A DNA stretch of 60,000 bases from Cristatella mucedo (taxonomy: Eukaryota > Bryozoa > Phylactolaemata > Cristatellidae), in the NCBI GenBank assembly GCA_009760855.2, contig WPIO01000102.1:64001-124000 (forward strand), written 5' to 3'. Made by a program: the position numbers and the translations under genes. Position 1 is the first letter of the stretch; every line of letters starts with the position of its first letter. Below, in pieces: positions 34,379 through 42,536 of this stretch. The notes under the pieces are model-generated. The model saw only the letters and a program-made list of their open reading frames with translations, was not told the origin of the DNA and searched no databases.

Positions 34379-35839
34379 ATGGATAAAAGACCATTAGCAA
34401 TGAGTGGCGTGCGTGACGTCAGTAAATCACATCAAGAAATATTGAACTATAAGTTGGAATTGGTTTTTGTGGCAATTTTTTTATTAGAGCAGATTCATCT
34501 AACTCTAGAAAATATTTACAACTCAGAAAGATCCTTAGAAATAAAAAAAGAATTAGAATCAGAAATGCAATACGTTGCTAGACAATGTTGTGAAAGATGT
34601 AAGAGCGTTGTTGCATGTTTATCAACAGGATTTCATTTATTGTGTAAACAATCTGGGATTGATATTGATTTTGAGGGCCAAATAAAAACAGAAATCCAAA
34701 AAGCACAAGATGTTATTTGGGAATTTGTAGACAGCAACAGAGGAAGTATGGAGTATCGAATAAAGAACAGATTGCACAATCAATTGGATGAGGAAGTTTC
34801 CTTATTTGATTTTGTTGCAGAAGACAGATCGGAGCACAGACTTATACGGCAATTGACTGATGAATATGATAGGCAAGTACAATCTTCGTTTCTAGATGCA
34901 GAAAAGGATGGTGGCATTTTGCAAGCAGTGGTTAAGAATTCTGTATTTCAAGCATACAAAAAGACTCAATTAATGTCCGGACCAGGAAAAAGCAAAGGTC
35001 GCAGGCTTTTGGGAGCTGGAGCGAGCCATCATGCGTACGGCTCAGGCTTGACGCAATCTTTATTAACTGCAAAAGTGCCGATTTTTCTCAAACAACCAGG
35101 TGAAGAAGATAAGAATGGGGCAAGATCCCAAGCCCATGTAACGATGAAAGGAATAAGCACAATAAGTAAATCAAAAGGCGAAATAATAAAAGGCTTCGAA
35201 GGTCGGCGGGCAACTGGAGGTAGAAAAAAACCAGAAGGGAAAAATAATTTTTTACCAACATCTTTGCGTGCGCACAGTGCACTTTTTGGAACAGGAGAAT
35301 GCAGCTCGACTCAATTAGCAACAATACAAGAGAGAAGAAAAGATTTACAGCAGAAAATGATAGTATTTGAAAACGAATTAACACAAATAATGTCTCAAGC
35401 ATTCAAACATGAATTGATTTGGATATCAGCGAAAAAATTTAAATTAGCCCTTTCATCTTCAAGGGAAACTCTCGCTGAGCAAGAAAAAACAGCTGAATTC
35501 ACAATGCTGGCTACGGAATTGCAAAAAATTTTGGCCTTGCAAGAAGAGCGGACACATACTTTTGCTCTTACAGGGCAGCATCTCAAGGAAAAACAAGACC
35601 ATCACAAACCAGTAGGCTTAGTGTCGAAAAAAGCATATACCTTTCATTGCAAAATATTGCTGGAGTCTATAGAAATGTATGTGAACTTTTTTATCTCAAA
35701 AGAGGAGGATTTGTTTCAAGAAGAAGACAGAGAATGCGATTCTCGGAGTGATGTGGAAGTAGAATCAACAAGTTTCACCGTCTTGCCAACATCGACAGTT
35801 TTATCTACAGAGAAAACAGCTTCCATTTTAAAAACATAG
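34379..35839 (+). CDS. Unknown 486-aa protein, frame continues past amber into a CaaX-like tail
   Basis: No family is recognised. The N-terminal third is helical with paired Cys (RQCCERCKSVVACLSTGF). A basic, Gly-rich middle (GFEGRRATGGRKKPEGKNN) is followed by a coiled-coil-like region (QERRKDLQQKMIVFENELTQ) and an acidic Ser/Thr-rich end (EEDRECDSRSDVEVESTS). There is no signal peptide or membrane segment. The stop is TAG at 35837-35839; the same frame then runs another 49 codons to TAA at 35987-35989 (separate entry). Size, composition and the tail suggest a possible secreted effector, which is inference. It stands alone with long gaps on both sides. Confidence 0.65.
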   Translation: MDKRPLAMSGVRDVSKSHQEILNYKLELVFVAIFLLEQIHLTLENIYNSERSLEIKKELESEMQYVARQCCERCKSVVACLSTGFHLLCKQSGIDIDFEGQIKTEIQKAQDVIWEFVDSNRGSMEYRIKNRLHNQLDEEVSLFDFVAEDRSEHRLIRQLTDEYDRQVQSSFLDAEKDGGILQAVVKNSVFQAYKKTQLMSGPGKSKGRRLLGAGASHHAYGSGLTQSLLTAKVPIFLKQPGEEDKNGARSQAHVTMKGISTISKSKGEIIKGFEGRRATGGRKKPEGKNNFLPTSLRAHSALFGTGECSSTQLATIQERRKDLQQKMIVFENELTQIMSQAFKHELIWISAKKFKLALSSSRETLAEQEKTAEFTMLATELQKILALQEERTHTFALTGQHLKEKQDHHKPVGLVSKKAYTFHCKILLESIEMYVNFFISKEEDLFQEEDRECDSRSDVEVESTSFTVLPTSTVLSTEKTASILKT

Positions 35840-35989
35840 GAAAGACAAGCACAGATAATGTTGGGAGATGAATCGGGATCTGCAATCAACGGTACCTCTT
35901 CATCACGTCGAGATTTGCATTCGCATAAAACAAGCCTAAGACCAAGAACGACCTCTGTCAACAAGAATTCTTGTTGCGTCATTTTATAA
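35840..35989 (+). CDS. In-frame 3' extension with basic tail and CVIL (CaaX-like) end
   Basis: After the amber codon the frame continues for 49 codons. It has an ATG at 35858 that could start a 43-aa peptide on its own. The region is Ser/Thr/Arg-rich (SSSRRDLHSHKTSLRPRT) and ends NSCCVIL. A Cys followed by two aliphatic residues and Leu at the very C-terminus, after a polybasic stretch, is the pattern recognised by eukaryotic geranylgeranyltransferase I. It could be read by amber readthrough, be a separate peptide, or be the lost tail of a gene with a recent stop mutation. Confidence 0.5.
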   Translation, partial: ERQAQIMLGDESGSAINGTSSSRRDLHSHKTSLRPRTTSVNKNSCCVIL

Positions 35990-36181
35990 TTGAACGTCGC
36001 TATTCATGAAATTAATTTTTCTTTTTTGATCTTAAATTTATTGTGAATTTTAACATTATAGTCAAATTTTTTTAAATCTTCAGCAACAATGTTTCAATTG
36101 TCGATACCAATGTCAGCAAACAAAAGTTTTGTTGCGATTGTTCATCAATAATTTATTGGATATTGTCGCTCATTACTAGAA

Positions 36182-36298
36182 TTAATTGCCATATTCTAGC
36201 CACAAATATAGTCCATAGCCCAAAACTCCAAGAATAGCAACGGACATAAGGGTTATCATTACTATTTCCATTAATTTTGTTAAAAATGGAATAAGCAT
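36182..36298 (-). CDS. 38-aa single-helix membrane protein
   Basis: ATG 36298 opens MLIPFLTKLMEIVMITLMSV, followed by AILGVLGYGLYLWLEYGN and TAA. It reads as a short amphipathic start, one membrane helix, then a short polar end, like small subunits that accompany oxidases or transporters. A second ATG at 36271 would give 29 aa. No ribosome site is clear. I do not recognise a family. Confidence 0.4.
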   Translation of the reverse strand: MLIPFLTKLMEIVMITLMSVAILGVLGYGLYLWLEYGN

Positions 36299-36548
36299 TT
36301 GCTATAGCGATAAAGTAAAAACATTTTTATAATGTGTGGCTTAATTTTTTAAATGCAATGGCTTTGTTTTTGTGACTTCTGACATCACGCATCATTATTG
36401 CCAATTTAGTTTCTGCCGTGATTGATTTCTTATATATTTTATTTATATTGAAATGTCGTGTGATTGCTGGCAGTGATTGATATTTTCTACGCTAATCATG
36501 TTTTCACTCTATAAAAGTTATCAAATAACATTTACATTGTTCTGGAAT

Positions 36549-36577
36549 TTGACAAAATGTGTCAATTATTATATTAT
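36549..36577 (+). promoter_or_regulatory. Near-consensus promoter with embedded inverted repeat
   Basis: TTGACA (36549-36554), 17-bp spacer, TATTAT (36572-36577). The -35 hexamer is also the left half of a perfect inverted repeat TTGACA-N5-TGTCAA (36549-36565), so a repressor could sit on it. Transcription would start near 36584. No ATG-started gene of useful size follows, so the product may be a small RNA or a dead gene. Confidence 0.55.
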
Positions 36578-37055
36578 TTGCAATATTATAGGCAGAAGCC
36601 AAAGTCACTGCATTAATACCTTGTGATTTAGGTTGAAATAACAGCGGTAGATCGTGTTTTGGTTACGCCTCGGAATAAAGGCAAATCCAAAGAAATAAAA
36701 GTAGATAAATTTATTGTGTGATTATTTTGTGGCTGTTGTTTTTTGACTTGCGGTGTGGCTTTGTGCTTAAATTTTTTACATCAAGCAATCAAAAATAATA
36801 TGATTTAAGATAGGATAAGAAATTTTTGCCCTATAGATGAAAGAAATAAATGATAGCAACATGGTCTTAATCATTACTCTGTCGCCACACTTAACACACA
36901 ATAACCATCCTACACTCAGCCCATCAATTTAGGCTCACAGTGGTGGCTAATGCCAAAAAAATAGCCAATCTCCCGCTTTCTCTTTGGGTGGATTTTGTAG
37001 GTTTGATGTCGTATTGATTATTCGGTTTTTGTTGTTATTCTAGATACCGCTTGGC

Positions 37056-37214
37056 ATGGGTAGTTCCGGCGATTTGCATAATAATCAGCATCAAAAACCT
37101 ACCATGATGCCAAGATATACAGAAAATGACAGCAAATACGGTGCAAAATATGCCTAAGAAGCTGATGAATTGGAGTTAGCTAAAACCATTACCAGAGCTG
37201 TCATCATAAAATAA
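37056..37214 (+). pseudogene. Short coding-like frame with an in-frame TAA
   Basis: ATG 37056 opens MGSSGDLHNNQHQKPTMMPR and continues through YTENDSKYGAKYA to a TAA at 37155-37157. The same frame then gives EADELELAKTITRAVIIK before the next stop. The residue mix is unlike random AT-rich DNA. It may be the remains of a small gene. No family is recognised. Confidence 0.25.
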
Positions 37215-37825
37215 AACAGTCATTCTGTGTAGATTTTTTAAATTTGGTTTCTTTTATGTGTTGTGGGGTACAACAATTATCGCACTGTTCAGCTAGAGTA
37301 TGGTAATAAATCACAATTATATATCGAATGTTGAGCTATATTGTAAGTATTAAGATAGTCTTTTGCTATGCCGGCAGTATGCAATATTGCCTCAAATGAT
37401 TTTGTTGTTGGCTTTGTTTAATGTTTGTGGTAATAAAATAATATATCCAAATAAACAGATTTTCTGTGTTTGCAATTATAAACAAAAAATATATGTGATT
37501 GTTATTATATTTTCCAAGTTATCATTTTTAGTAGATGTTTTGGCGGATTTTTTATTATTAAGCCTTGAATTCTTTGTCCATCTTGTTGCTTTGCATTAAT
37601 AATATCTTTTGCTTGCTCTGTTTGGGTATAAATAATTTTTCGCCAATAGAAACTCAATACCATATAGATTAATATTTCATTAAATAAATTAAATCAAAAC
37701 AGATTTCTTGTTTGCTTGATTTTTGCCACAAATAAAATAGAATTAATGCGTTATCGCACAATTATCTCCAAAGAAAAAAATATAACATTTAATGGCCAAA
37801 GCTTTAATAAAAAAATAGTATTTGT

Positions 37826-38275
37826 TTATTGGTTTTGAATTGCTCTTATTAAACTTGCAATATATTTTGCCCGTACCAGAAAATCGGCAGCCACTGCGTA
37901 ATTTTTTTTATCTAATGCAGTAATGGAAATTTCAAGCGTATGTGAATATCTGGCTTGAAGTTCTTTTATATTGGCGGATGATTCCTTTTGGTCGTGCAGC
38001 TCCATCATATCTTCCATAAATGCTTCTTCTAGTTTGTGGCAAGATATATCTATATCGTGATATTGCAAAACATATTCTATTCTGGAAATTTTGTTTTTTA
38101 AAGTTGTATAGGCTAGATTTATTTGCATTGCCAAATCCGAATCTCCTGTTGAGTGAGTGTCGGGATGATTTTTTTTCTGCATTATCAAATATCTATCAAG
38201 CAAAACTTTTTCATCCAAAGAGCCATTTTCCTCCAGTCCTAATAGGTTAAAATAATTAATCTTTTTTGGTGTCAT
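37826..38275 (-). CDS. hscB: Fe-S cluster co-chaperone HscB
   Basis: 149-aa J-domain protein that brings IscU to HscA. The J-domain starts NYFNLLGLEENGSLDEKVL and has the key HPD in MQKKNHPDTHS. A typical HscB stretch follows (LAMQINLAYTTLKNKISRIE), then a C-terminal helical bundle that binds IscU. It is the last gene of the rpsA operon, 76 bp after lpd. Its partner hscA lies separately at 21-23 kb. Confidence 0.88.
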   Translation of the reverse strand: MTPKKINYFNLLGLEENGSLDEKVLLDRYLIMQKKNHPDTHSTGDSDLAMQINLAYTTLKNKISRIEYVLQYHDIDISCHKLEEAFMEDMMELHDQKESSANIKELQARYSHTLEISITALDKKNYAVAADFLVRAKYIASLIRAIQNQ

Positions 38276-38351
38276 CGTTTTAATGTTTCTTACCTCTATA
38301 AAATATTGAAGTTACTTATTTTGATGGTCAATGTATTCTTGTGATAGTTTT

Positions 38352-39740
38352 TTATATATGAATAGACATTTTTTCCACATTTAATGCGGCCTCTTTAATG
38401 GCTTCGTTAAATGTTGGATGTCCATGGCAGAGCAGGGCAACATCTTCTGCGCTGGCACCAAATTGCATTGCTATTGCAAGTTGATGAATTAGGTTTCCTG
38501 CCTCCGGTCCAAAGATGTGAGCTCCCAAAATTCTATCACTTTTAGAGCAAGTTATGATTTTTACAAAGCCATCAATTTGTCCTGTACACTTTGCACGCGA
38601 GTTTGCCATGAAGGGAAATTTGCCAATTTTATAATCAATCCCTTCGGCTTTCAATTGTTTTTCTGTTTTGCCGACAGATGCAACTTCTGGATGAATGTAT
38701 ACAATTCCTGGAATTAGATCGTACGGTACGTGAAAGTATCTACCAGCAATTACATTGGCCACCGCCACTCCTTCCTCCTCCGCCTTGTGAGCTAACATAG
38801 CTCCACCAATCACATCTCCTATTGCATGTACTTTTGGATTACTTGTTTGTAACTGTTGGTTTACAAGAACATATCCACGAGAATCTAAGTTTATATGTGC
38901 CTTTTCAACCATCAGACCGGCAGTATTGGGCTTTCTTCCAACTGAAATCAGAACAACATCCGCCTGCAATTCTGTCTCTTTATCTTCTTTGTCAGAATAG
39001 ATTATATGGCCTTGGTTTTTGTTTCTTGAGATTGACTTTACCTTAACGCCCAAAATAAATTTCATCCCATATTCCCTTTCCATTGATTTTTTTACGGCAG
39101 ACGATATGTCGCTATCTGCATTGGGAAGAATTTCTGGAGCATATTCTACAACGGTAACTTCGCTTCCCAAGGCCGCGTAGACAGAGCCCAATTCTAAACC
39201 AATATATCCCCCACCAATAACTATCATTTTTTTGGGAACAAAATTTAAACTTAAAGCCCCAGAGGAAGATAAAATTCGCTCCTCATCTATTACTGCGTCA
39301 GAAATTGTAGCTGCCGAAGAACCTGTTGCAATAATAAATTTTTCTCCATTAAATGTCTCGCCATTAACTGTTATGGTTTGGTCGTCGGTAAAGGTTGCAT
39401 GACCCTGAATAAATTCTACCTTATTTTTTGCAAAAAGAGCTTTAATTCCAGAAGCCAAAGATGAAATAGTTTCTTGTTTTTTTTGCATTACTTGCGGCAT
39501 TTCAACCGAAAGAGAGCCGCAGCTAATGCCAATTTCTTTTGCGCTTTTCATGGTATGATATTGATGGCTGATGTTTAGCAGTATTTTTGAGGGAATACAT
39601 CCGATATTCAGACAAGTTCCGCCAAGTTTTGGATTGGCGTCAACACACAAAACCGAGCCAATGCCATTTTGTTTGGCTCTAATGGCCGCAACATATCCAC
39701 CTGGTCCACCGCCAATAACAATAAGATCATATTTCTTCAT
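38352..39740 (-). CDS. lpd: Dihydrolipoyl dehydrogenase
   Basis: FAD-dependent E3 subunit of 2-oxo acid dehydrogenase complexes. From ATG 39740 the protein is 462 aa: FAD site DLIVIGGGPGGYVAAIRAKQ, redox-active Cys43 and Cys48 in GGTCLNIGCIPSK, NAD site MIVIGGGYIGLELGSV, AIGDVIGGAMLAHKAEEEG, and the C-terminal active-site GHPTFNEAIKEAAL. The frame extends 18 codons upstream (39794) but those residues are not family-like. It lies between ccmB and hscB in the long operon. E1 and E2 genes are not in the window. Confidence 0.95.
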   Translation of the reverse strand: MKKYDLIVIGGGPGGYVAAIRAKQNGIGSVLCVDANPKLGGTCLNIGCIPSKILLNISHQYHTMKSAKEIGISCGSLSVEMPQVMQKKQETISSLASGIKALFAKNKVEFIQGHATFTDDQTITVNGETFNGEKFIIATGSSAATISDAVIDEERILSSSGALSLNFVPKKMIVIGGGYIGLELGSVYAALGSEVTVVEYAPEILPNADSDISSAVKKSMEREYGMKFILGVKVKSISRNKNQGHIIYSDKEDKETELQADVVLISVGRKPNTAGLMVEKAHINLDSRGYVLVNQQLQTSNPKVHAIGDVIGGAMLAHKAEEEGVAVANVIAGRYFHVPYDLIPGIVYIHPEVASVGKTEKQLKAEGIDYKIGKFPFMANSRAKCTGQIDGFVKIITCSKSDRILGAHIFGPEAGNLIHQLAIAMQFGASAEDVALLCHGHPTFNEAIKEAALNVEKMSIHI

Positions 39741-39794
39741 AAGAACAATAATTAATTTATAGCAACAAATTTTAGGATTGAATATATAATGCAA

Positions 39795-40442
39795 CTATAT
39801 TGATGAAGATTTAATAAAAATTCCCGCCTGCCAGCTGCAAATAATTACCGTAATTGATGTATGCAGTAAAACTATGGTTAATATTTCCGAATTATAGCCC
39901 TGTGAAATAATTTGTTTTGCAATAATAAAGCCCGAATAAATGCCGGCAAAAACAAGACTAATTAATGTATATTTATCCAGCCCACCCAAACACATGGCAG
40001 AATAAAAAACAGATACAAACACTGGTATAAAAAAAATAGCAGCCATTATTGCACTTATTAGGTAATTTTTGATCATGACGCCAAAAATTAACAACGTGAT
40101 CATCATTATTGTTGCATAAGTTAGAAAAAACCTTACTGATAAAAAGATTATTTCTACTAAGGAAATATTATTTATACCAATTGGCAACCCAAGCATTAAA
40201 TAATTAGCACCGCAGTCTCTTTCCATTTGAGTTTTATCGACCAAGCGCAAAGCCGCAATAAAACAAACTACTACCAAGGAAAGCAATGCACCAAAAGATC
40301 CACCCAAATTGCTATCAGGTAGTTCATTAAAAATATTATAAAGTGAAAGTGTTAGCGTTAAACCGTAAAACACATCCATAATTATTGCCTTTAGATCCAG
40401 CAAATTTTCTCTAGCTGAATATTTAAAATATCTGAAAAGCAT
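39795..40442 (-). CDS. ccmB: CcmB-like heme exporter membrane subunit
   Basis: 215 aa with six predicted membrane helices. The pattern ARENLLDLKAIIMDVFYGLT, then LSLVVVCFIAALRLVDKTQM, ERDCGANYLMLGLPIG and LVEIIFLSVRFFLTYATIM fits CcmB, the permease of the CcmAB ABC transporter needed for cytochrome c maturation. Conservation is modest, so other ABC-2 type permeases remain possible. The start is four bases after the nuoK stop. CcmA is not in the window. Confidence 0.6.
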   Translation of the reverse strand: MLFRYFKYSARENLLDLKAIIMDVFYGLTLTLSLYNIFNELPDSNLGGSFGALLSLVVVCFIAALRLVDKTQMERDCGANYLMLGLPIGINNISLVEIIFLSVRFFLTYATIMMITLLIFGVMIKNYLISAIMAAIFFIPVFVSVFYSAMCLGGLDKYTLISLVFAGIYSGFIIAKQIISQGYNSEILTIVLLHTSITVIICSWQAGIFIKSSSI

Positions 40443-40446
40443 TTTT

Positions 40447-40752
40447 CTATTCTTTTATTTCACTTGCTAGTGCGACGGATATATTATTTTTTTTATGATA
40501 GTGCTTATTGATAATCGCAATACCAACAACAAATTCTATTGCAGATAAGGTTAGGGCAACAATCACGCCAAGATATCCATCTGCATTGTTCCACATTTTT
40601 GAGTAGAGAATAAAATTAATATTAACCGCCAAAAAAGCAACCTCCAAAGCCACAATGGAAGAGATAAAATTACCAATGTTAATTGAGAGGGAGAAAACTG
40701 CAACCGCAAATACCACCCAAGCAAAAATGGAATAGGCCAAAAAATCAATCAT
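40447..40752 (-). CDS. nuoK: NADH-quinone oxidoreductase subunit K
   Basis: 101 aa, three membrane helices. The two buried glutamates of the proton path are visible: VALEVAFLAVNINFILYS (helix 2) and LSAIEFVVGIAIINKHY (helix 3). NuoK and the MrpC antiporter subunit are related; length and motif favour NuoK. The ATG overlaps the ppiD stop (ATGA). Finding it away from other nuo genes matches the stand-alone nuoD. Confidence 0.82.
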   Translation of the reverse strand: MIDFLAYSIFAWVVFAVAVFSLSINIGNFISSIVALEVAFLAVNINFILYSKMWNNADGYLGVIVALTLSAIEFVVGIAIINKHYHKKNNISVALASEIKE

Positions 40753-42491
40753 AATTCTTCAAAACTTAAGTTTAGATATTCTTTATTTAATTTAATTGGA
40801 TATTTTTTCATCAAATATCGACCATAAAGCTTGGAAAAATCAATAGATTTTTGCTTTGAAAGATAATTATCTAATTCGCTAGTTAGGGCTTTATTTTCCG
40901 TCTCCGTGATTGTTACTTCTTTTGCCAGAACGATAAAATATCCATTATGGGTTTTTATTTTTAATACACTATTGTTGTCAGAGGTAAAAATTAACGCCAT
41001 GTCTTCTTCCTTAAAGCCATCTGGAACATTTATCCCAGATAGATTTAGAGTTAAATCTGGAATTATAGCCTGTACGTGATTCTGATTTTTAAAAAATTCA
41101 ACAAATTTATCTGCACTTGAAGCTTTGATTTTAGCTTCATCTAAAATGATTTCCATTTCTTCATCAATTTTTTTCTCTAAAAAAATCTGACGTAATTCAT
41201 TCTCAACCTCTTCATAAGGTCTAGGGCCTGCTGGATTTATTGTGCTAAGCTCCGCTATAATGAAGCTGCAATTGTTGCCATATTGATCGTCAATGATGTC
41301 AAAATCATTTATTTTGGCATTAATGGCAAAGGTTTCTATTTTATCTTCAGATTCCGCTTTATTGATGATAAATTTTTTTTGCTCTAAAGTTGTTCCGTAT
41401 TGTTTTGCCAAATATTGCATGTTGTCTCCGGCAGATATTTTATCCCAAATTTCTTGTTTTGTTTTTTCAATATATCGACATGGATTTGATGTTTCTTGCT
41501 TTAATGCTGATTTTTCGGATTGATTTTTACTTTCTTTTATTGCAATAAAAAATTTGTCGCCGATTTTGACAATATCTGTAGGCCTGTTTGGTTCGTTTTT
41601 TTCTAAATTTAAAAATAAATCTGTATTTATTTTTCGTAAATCATCCGCCACAATATTTTCTTGATATACGGCACCATTGTGGATAGACAGAACCTCCTGA
41701 AGCCCGCCAAGACCTTTGCGAGAAAGAATAAATAGTATTTTTTCCGCAAGTGATTTGCTTGTCGTGCTTAATAAAGTAGTATTTTTATTATTTACTTTTC
41801 TGGAATTCTGCCAATCTTCATTAACTACTATATAGGATACGGTTCTTGATTCTGGTTTTTGAAACTGTAAGATATTTTCATCGTATAATGCAGCTAGCTC
41901 AGCTCTTGACGGCTTTGCGATGGAGTAAATTAAAGATTTACTATCAATTTTGACTAGAGATATTTGGCGATTTGAGCTGAGTGCAATGCTAATTTTATTT
42001 AGATTTGGATCTGTTATTTTCTCTGGACTGATTGATATAGGTTTTATATTGCTGAGAAATAGATTGTCTGCAACTTTCAAATAGTATGTTTCTGGAAATA
42101 GTTTAAAGCCAATCAAATAGCGACTAAATATTGCCTTTGAAAATATGCCATTCTCAAGAAAACGTTCGTCTTTTTTTATTGTATTTTCCAATACAAGATT
42201 TGATGGTAGAAAATTAAATGCCAATCTTTCTGATCTAATAATTTTGCCCAAATAAACAGACTTAATTAAGTTTTTATTTTGAGATGTATCGGTGCTAAAA
42301 TTACTTAATTCTTGTTGCAGAATGTTTTCCGAATGATTGATTTTTGCAATTATTCCGGAAGAAGAAGAAAAATATGTACCAAGACCAAAAATAGTTAAAG
42401 AAAGAATAAGAAGCAACGCCATAATTGCAGAAGGAGAAATCTTTCGAAACAAACCAAATACTAGACTTGTTATTTTCTCAATCATTTTCAC
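40749..42491 (-). CDS. PpiD-like periplasmic folding factor
   Basis: 580 aa: one N-terminal membrane anchor (ISPSAIMALLLILSLTIFGL), then a large periplasmic part. The SurA/PpiD-type N domain and parvulin-like regions are suggested by RAELAALYDENILQFQKPES, then RTVSYIVVNEDWQ, and PAGPRPYEEVENELRQIF near the end. PpiD helps outer-membrane and secreted proteins leave the Sec translocon. Similarity is mainly architectural. It follows rpsA by 45 bp. Confidence 0.65.
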   Translation of the reverse strand: MKMIEKITSLVFGLFRKISPSAIMALLLILSLTIFGLGTYFSSSSGIIAKINHSENILQQELSNFSTDTSQNKNLIKSVYLGKIIRSERLAFNFLPSNLVLENTIKKDERFLENGIFSKAIFSRYLIGFKLFPETYYLKVADNLFLSNIKPISISPEKITDPNLNKISIALSSNRQISLVKIDSKSLIYSIAKPSRAELAALYDENILQFQKPESRTVSYIVVNEDWQNSRKVNNKNTTLLSTTSKSLAEKILFILSRKGLGGLQEVLSIHNGAVYQENIVADDLRKINTDLFLNLEKNEPNRPTDIVKIGDKFFIAIKESKNQSEKSALKQETSNPCRYIEKTKQEIWDKISAGDNMQYLAKQYGTTLEQKKFIINKAESEDKIETFAINAKINDFDIIDDQYGNNCSFIIAELSTINPAGPRPYEEVENELRQIFLEKKIDEEMEIILDEAKIKASSADKFVEFFKNQNHVQAIIPDLTLNLSGINVPDGFKEEDMALIFTSDNNSVLKIKTHNGYFIVLAKEVTITETENKALTSELDNYLSKQKSIDFSKLYGRYLMKKYPIKLNKEYLNLSFEEL

Positions 42492-42536
42492 AATATTGCT
42501 TCTATAATCTGTGTAATTATTAACTCATTAATTTTG

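Larger units (their letters stand above)
35990..37825. other. Long gap (1.8 kb) with small features
   Basis: Holds a likely small membrane protein (36182-36298), a near-consensus promoter (36549-36577) with no obvious gene after it, and decayed frames at about 36635-36722 and 37056-37214. No tRNA or known structured RNA was recognised. The region looks like an accessory zone in decay. Confidence 0.45.

Noticed and set aside
37363-37599. 78-codon frame rich in Leu/Phe/Ile
   Set aside because: T-rich sequence gives this by chance; no ribosome site or conserved pattern is visible.
9586-37664. Short shared word tcaataccata in three gaps (about 9586, 17593, 37650)
   Set aside because: The match is only 11 bases in AT-rich DNA and the flanks differ, so it is not a supported repeat family.
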